64,000 nt of DNA from Xanthomonas phaseoli pv. phaseoli (GTDB lineage Bacteria > Pseudomonadota > Gammaproteobacteria > Xanthomonadales > Xanthomonadaceae). Numbering within the stretch: position 1 is the first letter of the stretch; each line of letters starts with the position of its first letter. The position numbers were made by a program, and so were the translations under genes. Below are positions 20,820-32,586 of this stretch, piece by piece. The stretch covers positions 3,410,001-3,474,000 of the forward strand of contig CP094243.1 in NCBI GenBank assembly GCA_022749655.1. The letters run 5' to 3'. Under the pieces are notes generated by a model. That model searched no databases. It saw only the letters and a program-made list of their open reading frames with translations, and had not been told where the DNA came from.

Positions 20820-20890
20820 GGAACCTCCTCGGGAAAGGGGACGAGAAAATTCCACTTCTGGCGTCTGCTAATGGGCGGGGGATTACCCCG

Positions 20891-22318
20891 TCAGCCCTCC
20901 ATCTGCTCCAACTCCTTGCCCTTGGTCTCGTAGACGTACTTGAGCACGAAGAACACCGAGATGAAGGCAGCGACGGTGTAGATGCCGTAGGCGCCGGCCA
21001 GCCCGATGCTGCCGAGCAGGATCGGGAAGCTGACGGTGATGGCGAAGTTGGAGGTCCACTGCGCGGCACCGGCAATGGCCAGGCCCGAGCCGCGGATCTG
21101 GTTGGGGAACATTTCGCCCAGCATCACCCACATCACCGGGCCCCACGAGGCGTTGAAGAACACCACGTAGACGTTGGCCGCCACCAGGGCGAGCATGCCC
21201 ATGGCGTCGGACATCGCAAGCTTGCCGTTGGGATCCAACGAGGCGGTGGCAAACGCGTAGGTCACCAAGGCCAGCGAGACCGCCATACCGGTCGAGCCGA
21301 TCCACAACAGCGGCTTGCGGCCGATCTTGTCCACCAGCATCACGGTGACCAGGCAGGCACCGATGCTGAGGCCGCCGGAAAGCACGTTGATCAACAGCGC
21401 ATCCTGCTCGGAGAAGCCCACTGCCTGCCACAACACCGCGCCGTAGTAGAACACCACGTTGATGCCCACCAGCTGCTGGAACACCGCCAGGCCAATGCCG
21501 ATCCAGACGATGGGGCGGATCTTGCCGGTGGCCTTGTTGATCAGGTCGGAGAACTTGGGCTTGTGCTGGTCGGCCGCCATCGAGGCGGAAATCTCGCCCA
21601 ACTTGGTCTGCGCGGCGGCGTTTCCATACAGACGCTTGAGCACCACCAGCGCCTGCTCGCGGCGCCCCTTGACCACCAGGTAGCGCGGGCTTTCCGGGAT
21701 CACCAACAGCAGCAACAGGAACAGGATGGAGGGAACCGCCTGCATCCAGAACATCCAGCGCCAGGCCGCCTGCCCGGCCCAGAGCGGCTCGGTGGAAGCA
21801 CCAGCGGCATTTGCCAGCAGGTAGTTGCTCAGAAATGCGCAGAACAGCCCGCTGATGATGGCGATCTGCTGCATCGTGGCGAGCCGCCCGCGGTAACGCG
21901 CGGAGGCGACCTCGGCGATGTAGGCCGGCGAAATGACGCTGGCCGCGCCCACCGCAAAGCCGCCCATCACGCGGGCGAAGATGAAGAATGCAGAGCTGTG
22001 CGAGGCGCCGGCGCCGATGGCCGAAAGCAGGAACAGCGCCGCGGAAATGATCAGGACCGCACGGCGGCCCCAGCGGTCGGCCAGACGGCCGGCAAAGAAG
22101 GCGCCGATAGCGCAGCCCAGCAGCATCGAGGCGACCTCGAAGCCGGTCTCGGCGGCGGTGGACTGGAAGGTCTGTTTCAGGCCATCGACGGTGCCATTGA
22201 TCACGCCGCTGTCGAAGCCGAACAGGAAGCCACCGATCGTGGCCACGCAACTAATCAGGATGATGAAACGGGTGTTCTCGCCGGCATCGGGGGCGCCGTC
22301 AATGGAAACACTGGACAT
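20891..22318 (-). CDS. MFS sugar porter (XylE/GalP-like), last gene of the xyloglucan locus
   Basis: This 475-residue inner-membrane protein belongs to the sugar porter family of the major facilitator superfamily and most likely brings xylose or another released monosaccharide into the cytoplasm. It has twelve predicted helices and the family signatures [14 protein letters not shown] (loop 2-3), the PESPRYLV motif and [13 protein letters not shown] in helix 7, [10 protein letters not shown] (loop 8-9) and a YETKGKELE ending. I chose ATG 22318 since AGGTGA lies just upstream; ATG 22336 is possible. It follows xylA in the same orientation. IS3 copy 2 inserted exactly at its stop codon without altering it. 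Confidence 0.9.
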   Translation of the reverse strand: MSSVSIDGAPDAGENTRFIILISCVATIGGFLFGFDSGVINGTVDGLKQTFQSTAAETGFEVASMLLGCAIGAFFAGRLADRWGRRAVLIISAALFLLSAIGAGASHSSAFFIFARVMGGFAVGAASVISPAYIAEVASARYRGRLATMQQIAIISGLFCAFLSNYLLANAAGASTEPLWAGQAAWRWMFWMQAVPSILFLLLLLVIPESPRYLVVKGRREQALVVLKRLYGNAAAQTKLGEISASMAADQHKPKFSDLINKATGKIRPIVWIGIGLAVFQQLVGINVVFYYGAVLWQAVGFSEQDALLINVLSGGLSIGACLVTVMLVDKIGRKPLLWIGSTGMAVSLALVTYAFATASLDPNGKLAMSDAMGMLALVAANVYVVFFNASWGPVMWVMLGEMFPNQIRGSGLAIAGAAQWTSNFAITVSFPILLGSIGLAGAYGIYTVAAFISVFFVLKYVYETKGKELEQMEG

Positions 22319-22403
22319 GGATTCACCTGGGAACATGCAAGGGAGCGTCCACGGGGGTGGCCGCCATCGGCCGGCGACGCAGTGCGTCGCCGGCCACGGG
22401 ACA

Positions 22404-23740
22404 TCAACGCGTCAGATACTGATTGATCAGGTTTTCGTACGCTTCCTGGCGGCCGCTGATCTGCTGGGGCGCATTGCCGGCCGCATGCTTGGCCAGGTCC
22501 GCCAGCGTGGTCTTGCCTGCGGCAAAGTCAGCGCCCGCGCCGCTGTCGAAGCTGGCGTAACGCTCGGCGCGCCATTGCTCCAGCGGCGAAGACGTCAGCA
22601 GTGCGTTGGCCACTTCCAGCCCGCGCGCGAACGCGTCCATGCCGCCGATGTGCGCCAGGAACAGGTCCTGCGGGTCGGACGATTCGCGCCGCACCTTGGC
22701 ATCGAAGTTCAAGCCGCCCGGTGCCAGCCCGCCCTGCCGCAGCACCACCAGCATCGCGCCGACGGTGTCGTACAGGTCGGTCGGGAACTGGTCGGTGTCC
22801 CAGCCGTTCTGCGGGTTGCCGCGGTTGGCATCGATGCTGCCGAGCAGGCCGGCATCGGAGGCCACCTGCAGGTCATGCTCGAAGCTGTGGCCCGACAGCG
22901 TGGCGTGGTTGGCTTCGATGTTGAGCTTGAAGTCCTGATCCAGGCCATGCTGACGCAGGAAGCCGATCACCGTGGCGCTGTCGAAGTCGTACTGGTGCTT
23001 CATCGGCTCCATCGGCTTGGGCTCGATCAGGAAGTTGCCCTTGAAGCCGATCGCGCGGCCGTAGTCGCGTGCCAGGGTCAGAAAGCGCGCCATGTTGTCC
23101 TGCTCGCGCTTCATCTGGGTGTTGTGCAGGCACGCATAGCCTTCGCGGCCGCCCCAGAACACGTAGTTTTCGCCGCCCAATTCAACGGTGGCATCGATCG
23201 CGGCCTTGACCTGCACCGCCGCACGCGCCACCACGTTGAAGTCCGGGTTGGTCGAGGCACCATTCATGTAGCGCGGATGCGAGAACAGGTTGGCCGTGCC
23301 CCACAGCAGCTTGATGCCGGTGTCGGCCTGGCGCTGCTTGGCGATGCCCACCATGTGCTTGAGATTCTTTTTTCTACTCGCCGATGTCATCGGCATCCGG
23401 CGCCAGATCGATATCGTGGAAGCAGTAGTACGGCACGCCGAGCTTGGTGAAGAACTCGAATGCTGCATCGGCCTTGGCTTCGGCACGGTTCAACGCGGTA
23501 GTGCCCACATCCCACGGATACGCACGCGTGCGGGCCGAACGGATCGGCGCCATTGCCGCAGAAGCTGTGCCAGTAGGCCACGGCAAAGCGCAGGTGCTCG
23601 GCCATGGTCTTGTCGCCGATCTTCTTGTTGGCGTCGTAGACCTTGAATGCGAGCGGGTTGTCCGAATCGCGGCCTTCGAAACCGATCTTGCCGATGCCGG
23701 GGAAATATTCTTTAGCGCCGATGTACACGGTGTTGCTCAT
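22404..23740 (-). pseudogene. xylA: Xylose isomerase, two frameshifts
   Basis: XylA converts D-xylose to D-xylulose, which the adjacent XylB phosphorylates. The reading begins [36 protein letters not shown] at 23740 and ends [10 protein letters not shown]. Conserved parts are PFG…[19 protein letters not shown] (catalytic His), [22 protein letters not shown] and [12 protein letters not shown] (metal site). The frame breaks near 23548, where CCCGGGC has become CCCGC, and near 23385, where the tract after GGCGAG reads TAGAAAAAAG in place of a TACGAAAAG-like stretch. Correction gives 445 residues, the normal group-II length. Both breaks lie in mononucleotide tracts, so error is likely. Confidence 0.88.
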
Positions 23741-23787
23741 GGGGTGTGAAGTCCTTGCTGCTGGGGGAGTTGTCGAAAAATTATCGA

Positions 23788-25281
23788 TCAGCCGGCATAG
23801 AGCGGGCTGACGACATGCAGGTGCTTGAGGAAGGTCTGGTAGTGGTGCTGATACTGGGCCACGCGCTGCGGGTTGGGCTGTGCGGCAAGCGCATCGTCCA
23901 CCTGCAGGTGTTCCAGCACCACATCGGCCAATGCGGCATCGCCGCCGTCGGCGCGCTCGCAGGCCCACAATGCCTGGAGCGCGGCACCGAACGCAGCGCC
24001 TTCGGGCTGGGTCGGCACGACGACCGACAGGTTGAAGATGTCGGCCACCATCTGCCGCCACTGTGCGCTCTTGCTGCCGCCGCCGGTGAGCAGGATGGTA
24101 TCGAACTGCAACCCGGCAGCAACGAAGGCATCGAAGCCGTTGCGCAGGCTGTAGGTGGCACCTTCCATCGCGGCGCGATAGAAATGCGCGGCGGTGGTGT
24201 TGTGCAGATCCATGCCGAACAGGCAGCCGCGCGCGGCCGGCAGATCCGGGGTGCGCTCGCCGTTGAAGAATGGCAGCAGCACCAGGCCGTCGGCGCCCGG
24301 CGGCGTGTCGGCGATCATCGCTTCGGTCTGCTCGCGGGTGATGGAGAACATGCGCATCACCGCCTCGGTCGCGACGGTACAGTTCATCGTGCAGATCAAG
24401 GGCAACCAGCCGCCGCTGGAGGAGCAGAACGCAGCCCAGCGCGCCTCATCGTCCACCACCGGGTGATCGGCATAGGCGAACAAGGTGCCGCTGGTGCCCA
24501 GGCTCATGGTCAGGCGCCCTGGCACCACGTTGCCGGTGCCGATGGCGGCCATCATGTTGTCGCCGCCGCCGGTGGTGACGCGCACACCGGCGGGCAGATT
24601 CAATGCCCGGGCGGCGGCATCGGACAACGCGTAGACCGCGCCGGTCTCCACCAGCGGCGGCAACGCATCGCGCAGGTCGCGCTGGGCATCCACTGCGCTC
24701 AGCATGCGCTCGGACCACTGCCGCGTACGTACGTCCAGCCAGCCGGTACCGGAGGCATCGCCCACTTCGGCAAAGCGCTCGCCAGTGAGCCAGAAGTTGA
24801 TGTAGTCGTGCGGCAGCATCACCGTGGTCATCGCGGCATACGCCTCGGGACGATGCTTGCGCGTCCACGGCAATTTGGAAGCGGTATAGCCGGCCATGAT
24901 GGGGTTGCCCGCCGCGGCCACGCTGCCCGCGGCGCCGCCGACGGCGTCCATGATTTCGTCGCATTCCAGCGCGGTGCTGGTGTCGCACCACAGCTTGACC
25001 GGCGCGGTAACGCTGCCGTCGGCTGCCACCGGCACGAAGCCGTGTTGCTGGCCGGAGACGGAGATGCCGCGCACGCGCGCACGCTGTTCGCCATCGAGCT
25101 GCGCGAAGCAATGCACGATGCCGTCGATCCACCACTGCGCCTGTTGTTCGCGGGTGCCATCGTCGCGGCTGATCAGCTCCATGGGCGCGGCGATGGTGGC
25201 GACCACGGCGCGCTCCTGCGGATCGTAGGCCACCAGCTTGACGCTCTGCGTTCCCACATCCAGTCCTACGTACAAGCTCAT
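23788..25281 (-). CDS. xylB: Xylulokinase
   Basis: XylB phosphorylates D-xylulose to xylulose-5-phosphate, feeding the pentose phosphate pathway. The 497-residue FGGY-family kinase starts [20 protein letters not shown] (ATP site), contains [41 protein letters not shown] and the C-terminal [18 protein letters not shown]. The start overlaps the GH95 stop by ATGA, indicating translational coupling, and xylA follows after 47 bases. It uses the xylose released by the GH31 enzyme. Confidence 0.93.
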   Translation of the reverse strand: MSLYVGLDVGTQSVKLVAYDPQERAVVATIAAPMELISRDDGTREQQAQWWIDGIVHCFAQLDGEQRARVRGISVSGQQHGFVPVAADGSVTAPVKLWCDTSTALECDEIMDAVGGAAGSVAAAGNPIMAGYTASKLPWTRKHRPEAYAAMTTVMLPHDYINFWLTGERFAEVGDASGTGWLDVRTRQWSERMLSAVDAQRDLRDALPPLVETGAVYALSDAAARALNLPAGVRVTTGGGDNMMAAIGTGNVVPGRLTMSLGTSGTLFAYADHPVVDDEARWAAFCSSSGGWLPLICTMNCTVATEAVMRMFSITREQTEAMIADTPPGADGLVLLPFFNGERTPDLPAARGCLFGMDLHNTTAAHFYRAAMEGATYSLRNGFDAFVAAGLQFDTILLTGGGSKSAQWRQMVADIFNLSVVVPTQPEGAAFGAALQALWACERADGGDAALADVVLEHLQVDDALAAQPNPQRVAQYQHHYQTFLKHLHVVSPLYAG

Positions 25282-27662
25282 TGCGTCACCAATCGGTTGT
25301 TGTTGAGTCCCACCTGCCGGGTGCGGCCTGCGCCCAGTTCCAGGTCCAGGGTCTGCCCTGCGTAGGACAGTTGATAGCGCCCGCCACGATCGCTGTGCAA
25401 GCGTGCCTGTTGCAAGCGACCGCCCTCCCATTCCAGATCCACGCTGGCGCCGCCACGCACGCGCAAACCGCGCACGCTGCCGCGCGACCAGGCCTTGGGC
25501 AAGGCAGGCAGCAGGAACACGCTACCGCCCCAGCTTTGCAGCAGCATCTCGGTGATGCCAGCGGTGCCGCCGAAGTTGCCATCGATCTGGAACGGCGGAT
25601 GCGCGTCGAACAGGTTCGGGTAGGTGCGCTCGGGCGAAATCAGCAGTTGCAGGATGCGGTAGGCGTGCTCGCCGTCGGCCAGCCGTGCCCACAGATTCAG
25701 CCGCCAGCCAATGCCCCAGCCGGTGGCGTTGTCGCCACGGATTTCCAGCGAGCGGCGTGCGGCCGCAGCCAGTTCCGGGGTATCACGCAGATTGATCTGA
25801 CTCGAAGGATGCAAGGCATACAGATGCGAGACATGGCGGTGGTGCATCTCCGGTGCCTGCATGTCCCAGTCCTGCTGCCATTCCTGCAACTGCCCCGCCT
25901 TGCCGATGCGGTTGGGCGGCAACTGCTTGCGCAAGTCGACCAATTGCTGGGCGAACTCCGCATCGATGCCGAGCAACGTGCTCATGGCGATGCATTGCGC
26001 GAACAAATCGCGCAACAGCTGCGCATCCATGGTCGGCCCGGCACATACCGCCGCGCCGAACGGGTGCTGGTTTTCCGGCGAGATCGAGGGGTTGGTGACC
26101 ATCGCGCCGGTCTGCGGGTCGCGCACCAAGGTGGCAACGAAGAACTCCGCCGCGCCCTTGAACAACGGGTAGATCTTGCCCAGGTACGCGCGGTCGCGGC
26201 CGTAATCCCAGCGGTCCCACAGTTGCTGCAGCAGCCACACGCCGCCCATCGGCCACAGGCTCCACTGCGCACCGTCGATCGGGCCAGCCTGGCGCCACAG
26301 ATCGGTATTGTTGTGCACCACCCAACCCGGCGCATCGTAGAGCGCCTTTGCGGTATGCGCGCCGGTCTGGGCGAGGTCGAACAGCATGGCTTCCAGCGGT
26401 TCGACGCATTCGTGCAATGCGCAGGCCTCGCTGGGCCAGTAGTTCATCTCGGTATTGATGTTGATGGTGTACTTGCTTTCCCACGGCGGCTGCATCAGGT
26501 CGTTCCAGATGCCCTGCAGGTTGGCCGGCTGGGTGCCGGGCCGCGAGCTGCAGATCAGCAGGTAGCGTCCGTATTGGTGATACAGCGCAGCCAATGCCGG
26601 ATCATTGCCTTGCGCGAACCGCTGCACGCGTTCGTCGGTGGGCAGCTGCATGGCATCGCTGCTGCCGAGGTCGATCGCCACGCGCCGGAACAGGCGTTGG
26701 TGATCGGCCACATGTGCACGCAACAGCGCGGGAAAATCACGCTTGGCAGCCTTGCGCAGGCTTGCGGCAGTCAATGCGAGCGGATCGCCATCGACCGCAT
26801 CGAAGCGTTGGTAACTGGTCGCGGCGCTGAGTAGCAACACCACTTCGTCGGCCGCCTCGATGCGTAGACGGTCGCGCACCTGGCTCAATTTGCCGCCGCG
26901 CACCTGCGGCAGCACCCGCAAGGCAAATCGCAGCTTGCCCTCGATGCCGGCGAAGCTGCCGTTGCGACCACTGAACAGCAAACCGCCCTGCTCGGCGGCG
27001 ACCTCGCCGGTTTGCGGGCTGTCGATGCCCACACGCAACGAAATGCCGCCACGGCGGTCGCACGACAGCCGCACCACGATGCATTGTGCCTGCGCGCAGA
27101 CGAATACCTCGCGCCGATGCACCGCACCGCCGGAGCGGAACGTGGTGGTGGCCACAGCCGTGTCCAGATCGAGCTGACGGCGATAGTCGCTGATGCCGTC
27201 GGCGCGATCGAAATCCAGCAGCAGATCGCCCAACGGTTGATACGGCATCTGCTTCAGCGGACGCGAGAGCAGCTTGGCATCGGCCAGTTGTTCGGCCTCT
27301 GCGTAGCGCCCGGCGAAGATCAGCGCACGCACCTGCGGCAACGCGGCCAGTGCCTCAGGGCTGGCGGAATCGTAGGGTCCGCCAGCGTAGAGCGTGTCCT
27401 CGTTGAGCTGCAGGCGCTCGTGGGCGATACCGCCCCACACCATCGCACCGAGTCGGCCATTGCCGACCGGCAAGGCTTCCACCCATTCATTGGCCGGCTC
27501 GCGATACCACAGCTGCAGGGCCTCTTCTGCCGCGACGGGCGGGGGCGCGGATTGTTTCGAAGCCTGCGCGGCCGGTGCAGCCGCCGGCATGGCGCCCAGG
27601 ACCGCGATGGCGGCCCCGGTTGCCTTGCACAGCTCGCGACGGGTCAGCACGGCAACCGCCAT
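25278..27662 (-). CDS. GH95 alpha-L-fucosidase
   Basis: A family 95 glycoside hydrolase of 794 residues that removes alpha-1,2-linked fucose from the galactose of xyloglucan side chains. I start it at 27662 because it then begins MAVAVLTRRELCKATGAAIAVLGAMPAAAPA, a twin-arginine-type signal for the periplasm. The mature part opens LQLWYREPANEWVEALPVGNGRLGAMVWGG, the typical GH95 N-terminus, has the (alpha/alpha)6 barrel segments INTEMNYWPSEACALHECVEPL and MVTNPSISPENQHP, and ends in a beta domain. The genes GH31 upstream and xylB downstream are on the same strand. The frame is intact. Confidence 0.9.
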   Translation of the reverse strand: MAVAVLTRRELCKATGAAIAVLGAMPAAAPAAQASKQSAPPPVAAEEALQLWYREPANEWVEALPVGNGRLGAMVWGGIAHERLQLNEDTLYAGGPYDSASPEALAALPQVRALIFAGRYAEAEQLADAKLLSRPLKQMPYQPLGDLLLDFDRADGISDYRRQLDLDTAVATTTFRSGGAVHRREVFVCAQAQCIVVRLSCDRRGGISLRVGIDSPQTGEVAAEQGGLLFSGRNGSFAGIEGKLRFALRVLPQVRGGKLSQVRDRLRIEAADEVVLLLSAATSYQRFDAVDGDPLALTAASLRKAAKRDFPALLRAHVADHQRLFRRVAIDLGSSDAMQLPTDERVQRFAQGNDPALAALYHQYGRYLLICSSRPGTQPANLQGIWNDLMQPPWESKYTININTEMNYWPSEACALHECVEPLEAMLFDLAQTGAHTAKALYDAPGWVVHNNTDLWRQAGPIDGAQWSLWPMGGVWLLQQLWDRWDYGRDRAYLGKIYPLFKGAAEFFVATLVRDPQTGAMVTNPSISPENQHPFGAAVCAGPTMDAQLLRDLFAQCIAMSTLLGIDAEFAQQLVDLRKQLPPNRIGKAGQLQEWQQDWDMQAPEMHHRHVSHLYALHPSSQINLRDTPELAAAARRSLEIRGDNATGWGIGWRLNLWARLADGEHAYRILQLLISPERTYPNLFDAHPPFQIDGNFGGTAGITEMLLQSWGGSVFLLPALPKAWSRGSVRGLRVRGGASVDLEWEGGRLQQARLHSDRGGRYQLSYAGQTLDLELGAGRTRQVGLNNNRLVTQ

Positions 27663-27741
27663 GCTGCCTGGCCGGAACCGCGCGCGCCTGCCTTGCGGCG
27701 TTCCGGCATCTGGGTGCTCATCGACTGAAGACAGCCTGCGA

Positions 27742-30645
27742 TCATCGACGACGCGCTTTGCCCGGCGCAATCTTGCGCTGCAACACGCTGACCGGCTTGC
27801 CGTCGTACTGGATGCTGGCGTCGGTCTTGGGCGCGAGCGCGCCGGCATCGTCGCGCGGACCGTCGACGAAGCGCACGTTGATGGTGCGCTTGGCCTGCAT
27901 GCCGGTCCAGCTGCCTTCACGCTTGCCGATGCTCAGTTCGCCCTTGGCCTGGTTCCAGACCAGCGGGATGCGGCTGAACTCGCCCTTCTCGTAGCCGTAG
28001 CCTTTGCCATCGTCTTCATACAGCGAGAACTGGCCATCGGCGCCGGTGTAGACCACCACGGTGAGCGGTGCATCCGGCACCTGGTCGACGTATTCCTGCA
28101 CCGGGCCGGTCGGCACGATGGAGCCGGCACGCACGAACAGCGGCATGCGTTCGATCGGCGCGGCCGCCTCGATGGTCTGGCCACCTTCGTAACGCTTGCC
28201 GGTGGCGAAATCCAGCCAGCTGCTGCCGGCCGGCAGGTACACCTGCCGCGAGGTGGCGCCGAAACGGGTCACCGGTGCGACCAGAAAGGCCGGCCCAAAC
28301 AGGTACTGGTCGTTGATGTCGCGGACCTTCGCGTCATCCGGGAAGTCCATCATCATGCCGCGCATGATCACGCCATCGTGCTGGTAGGTGTCGCCGGCCA
28401 GGCTGTAGATGTACGGCAACAGCGCATAACGCAAACGGTTGTAGTAAGCCATGCTCTCGTAGAACGGCGTCCCTTCCGGTGCGATGTTCCAGATTTCGCG
28501 ATACGGGAACTGGCCGTGCGAACGGAAGATCGGCACGAACGCACCGAACTGGAACCAGCGCGTATTGAGCTCGCGCCATTCCGGCAGGTGGGCCGGATCC
28601 TGGTCTTCGTAACGCTTCTCCACCGCAAAGCCGCCGATGTCGAAGGTCCAGTTGGGCAGGCCCGACAGCGCCATGTTCACGCCACCGGAGATCTGGTCGC
28701 GCATGTCGTCCCAGCGCGACACGATGTCCCCGCTCCACACCGCCACCGCATTGCGCTGGGTGCCGGCATAGCCCTTGCGCGAGAGGATGAACACGCGCTT
28801 GTCGTCGGCCGCACGGTCGCCCACGTACACGCCATGGGTGTGCGGCAACGGGTAGGAGTTGAAGTATTCGGTGGACGAGCCCAGCGCGTTCGGCGTGGTG
28901 CGTGCCTTGCGCTCGGCGATGTCCAGATTCGAATGCACGTCCGGCTCGTCGGCGTCCATCCACCAGGCATCGAAGCCCTTGCTGTTGAGCTTTTCGTTGA
29001 CCTGGCGCCAGTAGATCGCCTGCGCCTTTTTCCGAATACGGGTCGTAGAACGAGTTCTTGTAGCCCTTGCCGATCCAGTCCAGCTCACCGACCTCCACGT
29101 TGCGCTTGAACATGAAACCGGCAGCGTCCAGTTCCTTGTAGTTGGCGGTGGTGGGATAGAACTTGGGCCAGATCGAAATCATGATCTGCGCATGCATGTC
29201 GTGCACGGCCTTGACCATGCCGTCCGGGTCCGGGAAGTGCTGCTTGTCGAAATCGTGCGAGCCCCACGCATCTTCCGGCCAGTACGACCAGTCGAGCACG
29301 ATGTTGTCCAGCGACAGCTTGCGCTTGCGGTATTCGGCCACCGCGCCCACCAGCTCGTCCTGGCTCTTGTAGCGTTCGCGGCTCTGCCAGAAGCCGTAGG
29401 CCCACTTGGGCAGCATCGTCGACTTGCCTGTCAGCTCGCGGTAACCGGCAACAGCTTGGTCGTACGAATCGGCCGAGACGAAGTAGTAGTCGATCATCTG
29501 GCCGGCTTCGGACCACAACGACAGGTCCTTGGCTTCGGCTGCCGGCAGCGGGTCGCGGTGCAGCAGTGCGATGTAGCTGGGGTCGATCAGGTCCCATTCG
29601 ATCTTGACGGTGTGGCGCGTGCCCGGTTCCAGATCGAGCTTGAATTCGTGATTCCACGGGTTCCAGTTCTGGCGCCAGCGGTCGATCACCAGCTTGCCGT
29701 CCACATACAACTTGGCGTATTCGCTCGAATACAGCGAGAAGGTGTGTTCGCCACCGGTGAGCGCTTCGATCTCGCCCTCCCAGGTCACTTGCATGCGGCT
29801 GCTCTTGTCCTTGGTGATCGCTTTCTTCGGATACTTGGGCAGATCGCTCAGGTACTGATAGTTCACCTCGCTCTGCGGCGTTCGAGGATTTGCTTGCCGT
29901 TGATCGCATAGCGTGCGGTCAGCGCGCCGGCCTTGCCCTTGGCGTCGTACAACTTCAGCGTTTTCGGCAGCGGCTGCAGGCCGCGCGGGTCGCCCAGGCG
30001 GGTGATCGAGTTGTTGTCCCACAGCAGGCCGTAGTTGCGGCTGGACACCAGGTACGGCACCGCCATGTCGATGTTGTTCTGCTGCAGCTCTACGTTGCGG
30101 CCTTTCTGGTTCATCCAGCCCTGCTGGTGCTGGCCGAAGCCGTACAGCGCTTCGTCATCGGGCGACTGGAAGCGCTGGCGCACGCTCAGGTACTGCTTGC
30201 CCTCGACCTTCAACGGCGCAAAGCTGCGCCCGCCGGCCACTTCCGACAGCACCGGCTTGCCGTTGGCATCGGCAAAGCTGACATGGCCATCGACGGTGGA
30301 GATGCTGGCAGTGACCTTGCCGGTCTTCAGCTGCACGCTGTCGCCCTGCTCGGACATCTGGAACGCGCTGTCGCCCTGCACCGGCACGCGCATCAGGCTG
30401 GGGCTGCGCGCGAAGTCGCCGTCCGGGTCCGCGCTGACGCGGATGATGCCGCTATCGACCACCTGCAGGCGCACCGGCGCAGCGCCCTTGGCGCTGGGCA
30501 CCACGGTGACGCCATCGGCGGCCTTGCGCACTTCCTGCGCATGCGCGGCGTTGGCCAGCAGGGCCAGCGACAACGCCAGGCAACGGGCCAGCGGTGTACG
30601 CCGGTTGGCGGGCACGGTGCCGGCGGAACGGATGGTGGTTTGCAT
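27742..30645 (-). pseudogene. GH31 alpha-xylosidase with PA14 insert, two frameshifts
   Basis: This enzyme removes the alpha-1,6-xylose from the reducing-distal glucose of xyloglucan oligosaccharides. The reading starts MQTTIRSAGTVPANRRTPLARCLALSLALLANAAHA (signal peptide). A PA14-like insert lies around WEGEIEALTGGEHTFSLYSSEYAKLYVDGKLVIDRW. GH31 signatures follow: YGFWQSRERYKSQDEL, IVLDWSYWPEDAWGSH, AWWMDADEPDVHS (catalytic Asp) and FRSHGQFPYREIW. Frames break near 29877 (a C missing after CTCGAACGC) and near 29034 (an extra A in GAAAAAGG); repaired, the protein has 967 residues and ends KIAPGKARRR. It resembles Cellvibrio-type Xyl31 enzymes. Confidence 0.88.
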
Positions 30646-30833
30646 GATCACTCCCTTTGAATTGCGAAACAGGCTGCGGGGGCAGCGCTGCGTGGTCTTG
30701 ATGATGATGTGGTCAACGCGTTGCAGGCAGTCGTCCGGTGGGCGTGGTAGCGGCAGGTGCAGCGGCGCACCCTGCCGCGTCGCTGGCATCCGCTGCGCCG
30801 GCATGACGTCGGCGCAGCGGGTGTCACCGGCCC

Positions 30834-32575
30834 TTACTTGAACGTGGCGAGCTTGATCTTGAGCAGCTGCGGCGCGCTGGAGAAGTTGACGCCGTAGTCG
30901 GTCTGGTCGCCATTCCAATTGCGCACGAACTTCCAGTCAGTGCCTTCATAGACGCCCTCTTCGACGCGGTCGTAAATCATGTTGGCGGTCGCTTCGCTGG
31001 CCGGGTGCAGGGTCACGCGCGCGTGGTAGCCGGTGACCAGGAACTCGTCCGGCCCCAGCTCTGCGATCAGCGCAGCGCCGATCGGTTCCGGGTTGCCCGG
31101 CGGCTCGCCCTTGAACCAGAACTGCGGCACACCGTAAGTGATGGTGGCGCTCCAGCGGTCGTTGAGCTTGAGCTCCTGCACGGCCTGGCCGGGTTCTTCG
31201 GCAGTGCCATGCAGCTTGCCTTCCGAGGCGGCCTTGGCGAACGGGCGCATGCCACGCTTGACCAGATCGAAGCCCAGCGCGAACGGCGCCAGGGTTTCTT
31301 CGTTGACGTGCTTGGCGCCCAACGGATAGTTGGAATAACGCGTGTAATCCATGCCGAACGCCGACCAGCCGATGCCGTCATGGCCCAGCGTCGGAAACAG
31401 GTAGCGCGCGTACTCGGGGCGGTTGCCGGTTTCGGCGACGAACAAGGCATTGTCCGGGCGTGCGTAACGTTCCAGCACCGTGGTGTACATGCGGTATTCG
31501 GGCATGTAGATGTCCGGCGCCAGCAGGTCGATATGCGGTCCGGCCGCCTTCCATACATCCAGCACGTTGTCGGTGGGGCCACCGCTGGCGTACTGGCCGG
31601 GCTGGCCCGGATTGAACGGGCCACGCAGCGCGGCGTTGACGTACATCGGCAACGGATAGGCCGCCTTGCCGGCTTCGGTCACCTGGTCGATGTAGCGGCC
31701 GATCGACCAGGCATGGAAGAACTCATCGGCATCGGCACCGAACACCTGTGTCCAGGTGCCCGGCTGCTTGTTCATGCGCTTGAGCAATTGCTCCGGCACC
31801 GGGCCGTCGAACAGCTTCTGCGCCATCGGCGAGAAGTCGCGCACGCTGCCGTAGGTGCCCGCCTCGTTCTCCGGCTGGATCATGATCACGGTGTGCTGCG
31901 GGTCCACCTTTTTCAGGTGCTGCATGAAGGCGACGAATGCCTTGCGGTCGGCATCCAGCGTGGCCTGCGCATGCGGCGACAGCGAACCGATCGACTTGCC
32001 TTCACGCGTCACCACACGCGGGAAGCGCTGGTTGTCGGTCTTGACCCAATGCGGCGCGTACTGCGGGCCGTTGTTCTTCCAGGTCGCAAACCACAGCAGC
32101 ACCAGGCGCACCTTGTGTTCGCGCGCCTGGGTGAGCAGCGTATCGACAAAGGAAAAATCGAACTTGCCTTCTTCCGGCTCCACCTGTTCCCAGGCGATCG
32201 GCACCTGCACGGTGTTGGGGCCCAGCACCTGCATGGCCGGCCACACCTTGTCCATGATGCCGGGGTAGTTGCTGGAGTTGTTGACCTGCGCGCCCAGGAT
32301 CAGGAACGGCGCACCGTCGACCATCAACGCATGCTTGCCGTCCTTGCTGACGAATTGCGGCATCGGGGTCTGTGCAGCCGGCGCCTGCGCATTGGCCGGC
32401 GTTGCCGCAGCGGTGCTTGCAGCAGGGGTGGTTGCGGCAGGTTTGCCGGCATCGCCGTTGTCGCCAGATTGGCAGGCAGCCAGGGCCAGCGTCAGCGCGG
32501 ACAGCAGCAGCGGACGCAGGCAACGCCGTGCGTTGGAATGGGAAATGGCACGTGCAACGGGGAATGCATGGACAT
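30834..32575 (-). pseudogene. GH35 beta-galactosidase lipoprotein, frameshift in the signal peptide
   Basis: A family 35 beta-galactosidase that removes galactose from xyloglucan side chains after defucosylation. The catalytic part is intact ([34 protein letters not shown]…), with [13 protein letters not shown] (acid/base Glu) and [14 protein letters not shown] (nucleophile Glu). Upstream, the next frame encodes [21 protein letters not shown], a clear lipobox, then an Ala/Pro-rich linker joined to MPQF. To join this to the start MSMHSP (ATG 32575), one G must be added to CCCCG at about 32557, giving [15 protein letters not shown]… and 580 residues. An alternative is that translation starts at 32363, making a cytoplasmic enzyme, which I think less likely. 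Confidence 0.85.
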
Positions 32576-32586
32576 AAGGCTCCGTG

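Larger units (their letters stand above)
19695..20887 (-). mobile_element. IS3-family (IS407-like) insertion sequence, copy 2, inverted
   Basis: This 1193-bp element has the same ends as copy 1 and the opposite orientation. It is flanked by the 4-base repeat CCGT (19691-19694 and 20888-20891), as expected for the IS407 group, so it inserted cleanly. The insertion point touches the last bases of the MFS sugar porter gene and leaves its stop intact. Together with copy 1 it bounds a 0.9 kb segment that could invert by homologous recombination. Confidence 0.9.

Noticed and set aside
17600..20887. The IS3 pair as a composite transposon
   Set aside because: Only copy 2 has a target duplication, copy 1's outer flank does not match, and the enclosed DNA is a truncated chromosomal gene. 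An outer duplication (CTTT versus CCGT) is lacking.
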